Made by a program: the position numbers and the translations under genes | The notes under the pieces: model-generated | What the model was told of the DNA's origin: nothing | What the model saw: only the letters and a program-made list of their open reading frames with translations | Databases searched by the model: none | NCBI RefSeq assembly: GCF_016100455.1 | Contig: NZ_JACFSK010000001.1 | Coordinates: 434,001 to 498,000, forward strand | Direction: 5' to 3' | DNA: 64,000 nucleotides | From: Bartonella sp. M0283 | Lineage (GTDB): Bacteria > Pseudomonadota > Alphaproteobacteria > Rhizobiales > Rhizobiaceae | Part shown: piece after piece, positions 57,046-64,000 of the stretch | Layout: each line of letters begins with the position of its first letter | How positions within the stretch are numbered: position 1 is the stretch's first letter

Positions 57046-58221
57046 ATGGTCATTTCTGAAGAAATCGCTCCACAATCGCAATCGGGAATTGTCTGGGCAA
57101 TCGCCTGTTATTCGGGCATTGCATCGGGAATTCTTATGATGGCTCCTTCAATCGCCTCTCAAGTTGCATTGGAATGGCATGCAGGCCCCGAACAGATCGG
57201 CAATTTGTTTTCAATAGAACTCGGCGGTATGAGTTTAGCGACAGTCATTTCCTGGTTGTGGCTTTCGCGGGTCAATTGGCGTGTCGTTGCTATGATTGCT
57301 ACGACACTTTTCATCATTGCCAATCTTGTTAGCGGTTACATGCCGACATGGCATTCATTTATCTTTTTGCGCTTTATTGCCTCTTTCAGTGCCGGCACGA
57401 TTATGATCATTACGATCGCAAGCGGTGCACAGACAAAATTTGTACAAAAGACCTATTCTTATTGGGTTTTATCGCAATTATTGCTTGGCGCTGCCGGTCT
57501 TGCCGTATTGCCGTATATTTTTGCCTATTTCAACCTTTCCGGATGTTACATCGGATTAGCTATTCTGGCGTTTCTGGCGATGCCATTATTGGGAAATTTT
57601 CCCTCGACTGGTGCGCCAACACATATTTTACCGATCTCCGGAGCAAGACAGAGCGCGTTATCGTTTCGCACTATTCTTATAGTAGCTTTGCCTGTCTTGA
57701 GCGTTTTTCTTTTTTACGTTGGTTTAAGTGGTGTGTGGACTTTTGTCGGCACGATAGCTGAACGTGCACATATTGAAAATTCCAACGTAATATTTTCTTT
57801 AGGTACTCTTATGGGGGTCGTAGGTTCCGCAATTGCTGGATTTTTCCCGAAAAGTAAGGAAATTTCCATTCTTTTGGCCGGTTATCTCATGATGGCAGCA
57901 AGTGTTATGCTCTTTTGCGGTGTTCCGGGAATGACAAGATTTGTTGCGGGCGTTCTCATATTCAAATTTGCATGGACATTTGTATTGCCGTGGATTTTGT
58001 CATTCATTTCCCGAAATGACCATTCCGGTAAATTAATGAGCAGTATCAATCTTGTCATTGGCGGCGGCTTTGCTATTGGCCCCTTCATGGCCGGAAAAAT
58101 TATTCAGGCAGCGCCGCTCAATACATCTTTGCTTTTTGTCATTTCATCAACATTGCTTGTGGTCTCGCTCGTCTTGTTGCTTGGCTATCGTATTTTCCAG
58201 CAGAAACAAAAAGGGGAATAA
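57046..58221 (+). CDS. MFS transporter
   Basis: A 391-residue (395 from GTG 57034) protein with 12 membrane helices. It begins with SGIVWAIACYSGIASGILMMAPSI in helix 1. Motif A is poorly conserved, so I cannot place it in a named subfamily. It lies between the APC permease gene and the HDAC-like gene, whose start is only four bases after its stop, so its transport role probably belongs to the same pathway, as an importer or an exporter of a product. The start is uncertain: ATG 57046 follows GTGGAAAA, and GTG 57034 has no ribosome site. Confidence 0.85.
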   Translation: MVISEEIAPQSQSGIVWAIACYSGIASGILMMAPSIASQVALEWHAGPEQIGNLFSIELGGMSLATVISWLWLSRVNWRVVAMIATTLFIIANLVSGYMPTWHSFIFLRFIASFSAGTIMIITIASGAQTKFVQKTYSYWVLSQLLLGAAGLAVLPYIFAYFNLSGCYIGLAILAFLAMPLLGNFPSTGAPTHILPISGARQSALSFRTILIVALPVLSVFLFYVGLSGVWTFVGTIAERAHIENSNVIFSLGTLMGVVGSAIAGFFPKSKEISILLAGYLMMAASVMLFCGVPGMTRFVAGVLIFKFAWTFVLPWILSFISRNDHSGKLMSSINLVIGGGFAIGPFMAGKIIQAAPLNTSLLFVISSTLLVVSLVLLLGYRIFQQKQKGE

Positions 58222-58225
58222 TTAT

Positions 58226-59341
58226 ATGGGAAAAACTGCTTTTTATTTCGATGAATGGTGCCTGTGGCACTCAACGGGGCTTCATGCCGGTATTCTGGAG
58301 CTTGGCGGGTTTGTTCAGCCGCCTTCATCTGCCGGACATGCGGAATCTCCAGAAACCAAGAGACGATTGAAAAACCTTATGGATGTCTCGGGACTTACAA
58401 GAGAGCTTGAGGTCGTTTCTGCCGCACCGATAACAAAAGATGATGCATTGCTTGTTCATACCCCCGCTTATCTCGAACATTTCAAAGAGGTAAGCGATAG
58501 AGGCGGCGGGATGATGGGCGATAATGCGCCGATTGGACCGGGAAGCTATGAAATAGCTTTGCTCTCGGCCGGACTGGCTTATGGAGCCGTCAGCTCTGTT
58601 CTTGAGGGCCGTTATCACAATGCCTATGCGCTAACCCGCCCGCCGAGCCATCATTGTCTTCCCGATCAATCGATGGGCTTTTGCTTTCTGCACAATATTG
58701 CCATAGCGATAGAGAAAGCCAAACGCGAAAACGGCCTCGAACGTGTCGCTGTACTTGACTGGGATGTGCATCATGGAAATGGTACCCAAGCCATTTTTGA
58801 AGATCGTGATGACGTTTTGACAATTTCCATCCATCAACAAGGATGTTTTCCTCCCGGCTATAGCGGTGAAAATGACCGCGGCAAAGGGAAAGGGAAGGGC
58901 GCCAATATCAATATTCCGCTTTTTGCCGGTGCCGGCCATGAACAATGGGTCGGTGCATTGCGCGAAATAGCTTTGCCAGCCATAGAAGCTTTCAAACCGG
59001 ACATCATTATTGTGGCGAGTGGCTATGATGCCAATGCTTATGATCCGCTGGCAAGAATGCAATTACATAGCGAGTCCTTTCGCGAATTGACCACTTTGAC
59101 AAAAGAATTGGCCGAGAAAATATGTTCCGGTCGGCTCGTTCTGGTTCACGAAGGAGGCTATTCGGAATTTTATGTTCCTTTTTGTGGTCATGCTGCCATT
59201 GAAGCCCTTTCGGGAATAAAAACAAAAGTGGTCGATCCGGTTCTGGATTTTGTCAAAGCACAACAACCCACCGGCGAATTTGCGGATGCTCATCGCAAAC
59301 GTCTTGATTATCTGAAACAAATTTTTTCAGCACCAGCATGA
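58226..59341 (+). CDS. Class II histone-deacetylase-like amidohydrolase
   Basis: A 371-residue zinc amidohydrolase of the HDAC / acetylpolyamine amidohydrolase superfamily. All key residues are visible: the His dyad 142-143 in RPPSHHC, zinc ligands Asp180 and His182 in DWDVHHGNGT, Asp268 in ASGYDANAYDP and Tyr312 in HEGGYS. It should cleave an N-acyl amide, for example an acetylated amine. In an operon of transporters, a kinase and a PLP enzyme, a role in deacylating an imported amine or amino acid is more likely than in chromatin-like regulation. AAGGGGAA upstream supports ATG 58226; the frame is open upstream inside the MFS gene. Confidence 0.92.
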   Translation: MGKTAFYFDEWCLWHSTGLHAGILELGGFVQPPSSAGHAESPETKRRLKNLMDVSGLTRELEVVSAAPITKDDALLVHTPAYLEHFKEVSDRGGGMMGDNAPIGPGSYEIALLSAGLAYGAVSSVLEGRYHNAYALTRPPSHHCLPDQSMGFCFLHNIAIAIEKAKRENGLERVAVLDWDVHHGNGTQAIFEDRDDVLTISIHQQGCFPPGYSGENDRGKGKGKGANINIPLFAGAGHEQWVGALREIALPAIEAFKPDIIIVASGYDANAYDPLARMQLHSESFRELTTLTKELAEKICSGRLVLVHEGGYSEFYVPFCGHAAIEALSGIKTKVVDPVLDFVKAQQPTGEFADAHRKRLDYLKQIFSAPA

Positions 59342-59431
59342 TCTGCCAGCCGACAAAGTTCAAATCAGAAAAATAGGGGATAAGCGCGGGAACGGGATGC
59401 GGCCGTTCCCGAAGAGATGCGGGAGCAGAAA

Positions 59432-60424
59432 ATGTTACGGGATATTAGTGCGGCTTTGGGATTTGCCACTTCTGTTCTTGGCGAGTTCGATATAGACGGC
59501 AAAGCACATGTCGAATTTGTGAAATATCGTGAAAATCATGTTTTCAAAGCGGTAACGGACGAAAAGTCCTATGCCATACGTATTCACCGGCGCCATTATC
59601 GCAGTAACGAGGAATTGCGGTCCGAAGCGGAATATGTTGCCCGCCTCGGTGAAGCAGGTATGACTGTTCCCAAACAACGTAAAACCACCAGCGGACAGTA
59701 TTTTCTTGTGAAAACAGATAATGAAGGGGAAGACTACCAGATTGACGTGACAGAATGGATTGATAACGCCGTGCCGCTTGATGATACGATTCAAGGCTTT
59801 AAAGGGAAATCCGCTCTTTCGGAAGACGATTTCTTCAAACTTGGGCAATTGGCTGCTACACTCCATAAAACCACGCGTCAGTTGCTTGTGCGTGACATTT
59901 TTAAGCGGCAATCGTGGGACGGGGAGGGATTAATAGGAAAAAATGCTCTTTGGGGAGACCCATTGCGTGCCTTTACCGAACCCGCGCAAAGACAGCTTAT
60001 GGAGAAAACCAATGAAAGAATTCTGGGGGAACTCGACAATTTTTCGAAAAATAGCGATAGCTATGGTCCCATCCACGCCGATTTCAGCCAAGAAAATATC
60101 TTGCGCAAGGATGGCAATTTCATCCTGATCGATTTTGATGATTGCGGTTTTGGCTGGAATATTTTCGAATTGACAACCGCATTGATCTTCTATCAACCGC
60201 ACCCTCTCTATCAATCTTATGAAACAGCGCTCTTTAAAGGTTATGAAACTATTTTGCCAATTGGCGAGAGGACGCGGGAATTATGGCCGGCATTCATGTT
60301 GGCGCGTGGTGAAACTTATATGGGATGGGCAGCAGACCGCATTGGGGACGAAGCAGCAAACTTTCTTTTGGCCGAGTTAAAGCCGTTACTGATCGAAAAA
60401 GCCCAACAATATTTAAAAGTCTAA
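59432..60424 (+). CDS. APH-fold phosphotransferase (hydroxylysine/amino-alcohol kinase-like)
   Basis: A 330-residue (335 from ATG 59417) aminoglycoside-phosphotransferase-fold kinase. YAIRIHRRHYRS carries the ATP-binding Arg/Lys strand, GPIHADFSQENIL is the catalytic loop (H-x-D-x4-N) and LIDFDDCGFGW the metal-binding DFDD. Such proteins phosphorylate small hydroxylated amines (choline, hydroxylysine, homoserine) as well as antibiotics. The next gene encodes an AGXT2L-type class III PLP enzyme; this gene pair matches the hydroxylysine kinase / phospho-lyase or ethanolamine-phosphate phospho-lyase pairing. ATG 59432 with GGGAG at 59421-59425 is preferred. Four copies of an 18-bp repeat start inside its last codons. 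Confidence 0.88.
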   Translation: MLRDISAALGFATSVLGEFDIDGKAHVEFVKYRENHVFKAVTDEKSYAIRIHRRHYRSNEELRSEAEYVARLGEAGMTVPKQRKTTSGQYFLVKTDNEGEDYQIDVTEWIDNAVPLDDTIQGFKGKSALSEDDFFKLGQLAATLHKTTRQLLVRDIFKRQSWDGEGLIGKNALWGDPLRAFTEPAQRQLMEKTNERILGELDNFSKNSDSYGPIHADFSQENILRKDGNFILIDFDDCGFGWNIFELTTALIFYQPHPLYQSYETALFKGYETILPIGERTRELWPAFMLARGETYMGWAADRIGDEAANFLLAELKPLLIEKAQQYLKV

Positions 60425-60473
60425 CAAGATTAAAAAGTCTAATAATATTAAAAAGCCAACAATATTTTAAAGG
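60403..60473 (+). repeat. Four 18-bp tandem repeats over the kinase stop codon
   Basis: Units begin at 60403, 60421, 60439 and 60457, resembling CTAACAATATTAAAAAGT: CCAACAATATTTAAAAGT, CTAACAAGATTAAAAAGT, CTAATAATATTAAAAAGC and CAACAATATTTTAAAGG. The first copy is coding (the last residues, QQYLKV), the stop TAA falls at the start of the second, and the last copy runs into the AGGA ribosome site of the next gene. It looks like recent slippage. Confidence 0.9.
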
Positions 60474-60480
60474 ATGACCG

Positions 60481-61764
60481 ATGATGTCAGAAGGAATAAA
60501 AAATCGCAGCCTGCTTGAGCGACGCAATAACACCATTGGTCGATATTCACCGCTCTTTTATAAAGAACCTTTGCACCTTGTTTCGGCAGAGGGTGTTTGG
60601 CTGCATTGTGCCGATGGGGTAACCTATCTTGATGGTTATAATAATGTTCCCCATGTCGGCCATTGCAATAAAGCGGTGGTCGAAGCTTTGACCAGACAAG
60701 CAAAACTCCTGAACATCAATACACGTTATTTATCGGAGCCGTTGATCGATTATGCGGAAAAACTTCTCGGGCTGTTCCCGGAAGATCTTTCGAAAGTGTT
60801 TTTTGTAAATAGTGGCAGTGAAGCAAATGAGCTTGCTATCCGCATTACCCGCTATATGACCGGAAATAAAGGCATATTGATTTCCGATTGGAGCTATCAT
60901 GGAAACAGCTATTCACTTGCCCGAATGACCACAGGGCTCAAAACCGCCGAAGGAATTGGACCGCATGTCAGGCCAATCCGTATTCCGGATGTGACAGCTT
61001 CCGCAATTTCTCCCTCGCTCTTGCTCGAACAAGCGCTTGATGAGGTTGATAAAGCTATTCTATCGTTAAAAGAGGCCGGATATGGCGTTGCTATGTTTTT
61101 GTTTGACCCGCTATTTTCAACCGAGGGGCTCATAAATCCTCCGCAGGGTTACATCGAAGGTGTTGTTCAACGGGTGCATGACGCGGGCGGGCTTGTTGTG
61201 GCAGACGAAGTTCAATCAGGCTTTGGCCGTTCAGGCGAGAAACTTTGGGGATTTGAACTCTACGACATAAAGCCCGATCTTGTTACAATGGGAAAACCGA
61301 TGGGGAACGGCCATCCTTTGGGTGGTGTCGTCACCCGAACAGATATTCTCGATGCATTCGCCAGTCACAATGACTATTTTAATACATTCGCCGGTAATCC
61401 GGTTTCGGCGGCTGTCGGGCTTGCCGTACTGAACGAAATGGAAAGAATGTCTTTGAAAGAAAATGCGGCCGATCTTGCACAAATTATCATGCCGCGTTTG
61501 CAAGAAATGGTTCAAAAATTCGATTTTTGCCGTTTTGCAAGAGGGAGAGGATTGTTTTTCGGTCTGGAAATCTTAACTGACGATGGTAAGCCGGACAGCG
61601 CCAAAACGAAGGCGCTGGTTGAATTAATGAAAACCAAAAAAGTTGTTATTTCAAAAATAGGGCGTTTCGACAATGTCTTGAAAATTCGCCCGCCTATGGT
61701 CTTCAATCAGGATAATGCCGAATTCCTTCTTGATACATTGGAAGATGCTCTGGCCGAAGTCTGA
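60481..61764 (+). CDS. Class III PLP enzyme, phospho-lyase-like (AGXT2L type)
   Basis: A 427-residue class III fold-type I PLP enzyme. YNNVPHVGHCN, LLNINTRYL, VNSGSEANELAIR, DEVQSGFGRSGEKLW and TMGKPMGNGHP (PLP lysine is Lys272) follow in the order seen in animal ETNPPL/PHYKPL, and VLKIRPPMVF near the end is also shared. Those enzymes remove phosphate and ammonia from O-phosphoethanolamine or 5-phosphohydroxylysine to give an aldehyde. With the kinase just before it, this role is more likely than ordinary transamination, though a plain omega-aminotransferase is not excluded. AGGA at 60471 precedes ATG 60481 and ATG 60484; either may be used. A hairpin follows at 61866. Confidence 0.9.
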   Translation: MMSEGIKNRSLLERRNNTIGRYSPLFYKEPLHLVSAEGVWLHCADGVTYLDGYNNVPHVGHCNKAVVEALTRQAKLLNINTRYLSEPLIDYAEKLLGLFPEDLSKVFFVNSGSEANELAIRITRYMTGNKGILISDWSYHGNSYSLARMTTGLKTAEGIGPHVRPIRIPDVTASAISPSLLLEQALDEVDKAILSLKEAGYGVAMFLFDPLFSTEGLINPPQGYIEGVVQRVHDAGGLVVADEVQSGFGRSGEKLWGFELYDIKPDLVTMGKPMGNGHPLGGVVTRTDILDAFASHNDYFNTFAGNPVSAAVGLAVLNEMERMSLKENAADLAQIIMPRLQEMVQKFDFCRFARGRGLFFGLEILTDDGKPDSAKTKALVELMKTKKVVISKIGRFDNVLKIRPPMVFNQDNAEFLLDTLEDALAEV

Positions 61765-61865
61765 TTGTCGCCGATGAGGCATGAGAGTACCATAAGGTTT
61801 TCTCAAAAAAACGAACATGAATTTTATCAGTTCGTCTTTCAAAAATATTCCGTCGTAAAAAATCA

Positions 61866-61897
61866 ATCAGCCGGCACTAAAAACCGGCTGATAAATT
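61866..61897. terminator. Bidirectional terminator between convergent genes
   Basis: Perfect 9-bp stem ATCAGCCGG (61866-61874) / CCGGCTGAT (61884-61892), with AAATTTTA following and an A/T-rich left flank. It lies between the convergent PLP enzyme (stop at 61764) and aldehyde dehydrogenase (stop at 61941). Confidence 0.7.
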
Positions 61898-61940
61898 TTA
61901 TTTAAAATTTGAATAGTGATTATAGAAACGCGCTACTCAC

Positions 61941-63359
61941 TCAATTCACAATGATCGTTTGAATATTGGTGTTCTGATAAAGGCCTTCTTTGCCGAATTC
62001 GACACCGATACCCGATTGCTTTACTCCACCGAACGGAGCATTGGGTTGAATCCCGCCATGACCATTAATCCATGCGATACCACATTCCAGCCGGCTGGCC
62101 AGTGCTTTTGCTTTTGCAATATCTTTCGACCAGACTGAACCACCGAGCCCGTTGGGGTTGTTGTTGGCAGCTTCTATGACCTTGTCGATATTGGTGAAAC
62201 GGATAATGGGAAGGGCAGGACCGAATTGTTCACGGTCTACAAGCATTGCACCATCTTCGATATCGGCAACCAAAGTGACCGGATAGAAGTAACCGTTCTG
62301 GTGAGTAGGATCACCGCCAATCAGAATTTTCGCACCGCGTTTTTTTGCATCTTCTACGCATTCACGGACAATGTTGAATTGCATAGCATTCTGGACAGGA
62401 CCGAGTTGAGAGGTTTCATCAAGACCGTCGCCCATTTTGATTTTTGCGGCATAAGAAACCAGACTTTTGCAAAGTTTCTCATAAATCTCGTCATGCACGT
62501 AAAGGCGTTTAATACAGGCACATATTTGGCCACTATTGCTAAACGCTCCCCAAAAAATTTTCTCGGTTATTTCTTCAATATTGCAATCGGGAAGGATAAT
62601 TGCCGCGTCATTTCCACCCAGTTCAAGTGTCAGCCGTTTAAGATTTTCGGCAGCACTTCCCATAATTTTGCGGCCCGTCGGAGCAGAGCCCGTAAAGACG
62701 ATTTTGTTAATGCCGGGATGGGACGACATCAATGCCCCGAGTTCACCTTTTCCGGTAACGATATTAAGCACTCCGGCAGGTAAAATTGTATTGAGCAATT
62801 CGACCATGCGGATGGTTGCCAAAGGCGTATATTCGGAGGGTTTGATCACCACAGTATTGCCGGCACGCAAAGCCGGCACAATGTGCCACATGGCAATCAT
62901 CAAAGGAAAATTCCATGGTGTAATCGAGCCTACAACGCCGATGGGTTTGCGGTGAATTTCGACTTTTGCCAAGCCTGCATCCTCGACAACTTCTACAGGA
63001 ATATCAAGATGAGCGGTGTAATCGCTCCAAAAAGTGGCGCCGCCCACTTCGCCAAGGGAACCTTGAGCGTTTAACGGTTTTCCTTGCTCGAGAGTGATCA
63101 ATCGCGCAAGTTCGTCTTTATGGGAATCGAGAATTCCGGCGATTTTCAAACAAATTTGCTGTCTTTGCCGGTCTTCCATTGAAGACCAGGCCGGAAAGGC
63201 AGCTTGTGCCGCTTTGACTGCAAGATCAAGCTCTGTTTGCCCCGCCACGGGCATCAGGCCGACAATGTCGCCATTGGAAGGGTTGTGCACCTCATGGAAA
63301 TTGCTTGTTTCCAGTTTTTGACCATTAATAATAAGGCTATATTTCTTTGCGCCTGACAT
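61941..63359 (-). CDS. Aldehyde dehydrogenase family protein
   Basis: A 472-residue NAD(P)-dependent aldehyde dehydrogenase. The N-terminus has NPSNGDIVGLMP; TPWNFPLMIAMWHIVPALRAG is the cofactor cleft (in parts: TPWNFPLMIAM); VFTGSAPTG is the glycine motif; the base Glu is in LELGGNDA; the Cys is in GQICACIKR; the end is APFGGVKQSGIGVEFG. It lacks a subgroup-specific hallmark that I can use; the QIC rather than QTC is a small deviation. It probably oxidises the aldehyde made by the PLP enzyme or by the amine/alcohol oxidases of the cluster. The DUF2783 gene is 107 bases upstream on the same strand. Confidence 0.93.
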   Translation of the reverse strand: MSGAKKYSLIINGQKLETSNFHEVHNPSNGDIVGLMPVAGQTELDLAVKAAQAAFPAWSSMEDRQRQQICLKIAGILDSHKDELARLITLEQGKPLNAQGSLGEVGGATFWSDYTAHLDIPVEVVEDAGLAKVEIHRKPIGVVGSITPWNFPLMIAMWHIVPALRAGNTVVIKPSEYTPLATIRMVELLNTILPAGVLNIVTGKGELGALMSSHPGINKIVFTGSAPTGRKIMGSAAENLKRLTLELGGNDAAIILPDCNIEEITEKIFWGAFSNSGQICACIKRLYVHDEIYEKLCKSLVSYAAKIKMGDGLDETSQLGPVQNAMQFNIVRECVEDAKKRGAKILIGGDPTHQNGYFYPVTLVADIEDGAMLVDREQFGPALPIIRFTNIDKVIEAANNNPNGLGGSVWSKDIAKAKALASRLECGIAWINGHGGIQPNAPFGGVKQSGIGVEFGKEGLYQNTNIQTIIVN

Positions 63360-63466
63360 GCGGGTTCCTCCTGCAACTCCTCTGATAATACATGAACCTA
63401 CCAGTCTGACGAAGCTCTGGCAATAACAATGAACATGTTAAATATAGACTTGTCTTATGTGTTATT

Positions 63467-63661
63467 TTAACGATTTGCAACCCTTGCCGCATCAAGTGCT
63501 TCGTCAAGCACAGCCTCGTCACCTATATGGTTTGCAAGCAGCAAAATCAGACGGGCATTGAAGGCCGCGCTCTGTTTTTCATCAAGACCGTCATGGGCAT
63601 GAATGAGTTTATCGTAAAAATTGTCAGGATGAGCAATATTGGCTTTGGTATTGAGTGCCAT
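63467..63661 (-). CDS. DUF2783 domain-containing protein
   Basis: A 64-residue helical protein of the DUF2783 family: YDKLIHAHDGLDEKQSAAFNARLILLLANHIGD (in parts: HDGLDEKQSAAFNARLILLL) is its core. The family is nearly always encoded next to an FAD-dependent aromatic-type monooxygenase, as here, where the start lies one base after the monooxygenase stop. It may be a small accessory subunit; the function is unknown. Confidence 0.88.
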   Translation of the reverse strand: MALNTKANIAHPDNFYDKLIHAHDGLDEKQSAAFNARLILLLANHIGDEAVLDEALDAARVANR

Positions 63662-63662
63662 G

Positions 63663-64000
63663 TCAAATTCTCCCTATCGCCTTTTTGAGACCGGATTCCA
63701 CTTTTTCGCTGTCATAATTTTCCCAACGTGCGGCAACATGCTGGTCAGGCCGGATGAGATAGATTGCTGCGTTTGATGGCCCGAGCAATCTTTCCTGTAA
63801 TTGACCGGAAATGTCATCCTCACTCGATAAGCTCAGCGGTACGACGTTAATTCCGGCAATTTTACCGGTTTTTGGCTCTTTCTGATTGATAACAAGCAAA
63901 GTGAAGTGATTACCGGTTAAACGGTCAAGCAAATAACCGTCTTTCAGGCGGACATCGGGCAGAACCGAGCCGGGGCGGCTTCGTAAGGGGAGAGTTGTCA
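63663..64000 (-). CDS. FAD-dependent monooxygenase, C-terminal part
   Basis: The frame on the minus strand is open to the right edge, so only the last 111 residues or so are present. They start SRPGSVLPDVRLKDGYLLDRL and then show IYLIRPDQHVAARWENY, the thioredoxin-like C-terminal domain of MhpA/PheA-type FAD monooxygenases (3-(3-hydroxyphenyl)propionate hydroxylase-like). The N-terminal FAD and NADPH sites lie outside the window. Such enzymes hydroxylate aromatic acids or phenols. It is directly upstream of DUF2783 and likely transcribed with it. Confidence 0.85.
   Translation of the reverse strand, partial: TTLPLRSRPGSVLPDVRLKDGYLLDRLTGNHFTLLVINQKEPKTGKIAGINVVPLSLSSEDDISGQLQERLLGPSNAAIYLIRPDQHVAARWENYDSEKVESGLKKAIGRI

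Overview
The window looks like chromosomal DNA of an alphaproteobacterium of the Rhizobiales/Hyphomicrobiales, most likely a Bartonella-type organism with a fairly large, moderately AT-rich genome such as the bee-gut Bartonella. The assignment rests on the carA / yqeY-like / dnaG / rpoD order, DUF2783 paired with an FAD monooxygenase, the HlyU and YcgN-type small proteins, and many long AT-rich non-coding spacers. No marker settles the genus, so this is an inference.

Layout. 1-12.2 kb is core: the end of a zinc metallopeptidase, a TetA-like efflux pump, carA (minus), a GatB/YqeY protein, a GlsB-type membrane protein, dnaG, rpoD, a HlyU-like protein, a YcgN-like Cys-cluster protein and a SIMPL-domain protein. 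A tRNA with anticodon CAT (best read as tRNA-Ile2) lies at 12173-12249. Right after it is an AT-richer insert with a two-gene SIR2 + HerA module (12717-15555), which matches a known type of antiphage defence pair. Then follow a 65-residue protein, a YrbL-family protein, a succinate-semialdehyde dehydrogenase + iron alcohol dehydrogenase pair (possible 4-hydroxybutyrate use), an MFS carrier, about 1.8 kb without convincing genes, a TonB protein and a VOC protein. 28-34 kb holds a complete peptide/nickel-type ABC importer (binding protein, two permeases, a double ATPase). 34-49 kb is scattered housekeeping and accessory genes: Cu/Zn superoxide dismutase, an HTH-S24 regulator with an altered catalytic residue, DUF924, a small secreted protein, a ketopantoate-reductase-like enzyme, DUF2218, YceI, DUF475, a divergent PNPOx-like / MocR pair and a Sel1-repeat protein.

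49-64 kb is a catabolic locus built around an AraC-type regulator: a cupin and a PuuB-like FAD amine oxidase on one side; a GMC oxidoreductase, SDR, APC permease, MFS carrier, class II HDAC-like amidohydrolase, APH-fold kinase and AGXT2L-type class III PLP enzyme on the other. These are followed, on the opposite strand, by an aldehyde dehydrogenase, DUF2783 and an FAD monooxygenase cut by the window edge. The set suggests import of an acylated amine or amino alcohol, amide hydrolysis, phosphorylation, PLP-dependent phosphate elimination to an aldehyde, and oxidation to an acid. The substrate is not known from sequence.

There is no rRNA, CRISPR array, transposase, integrase or phage structural gene. 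The best candidates for a notable system are the SIR2-HerA module beside the tRNA and the kinase / phospho-lyase / deacylase cluster.
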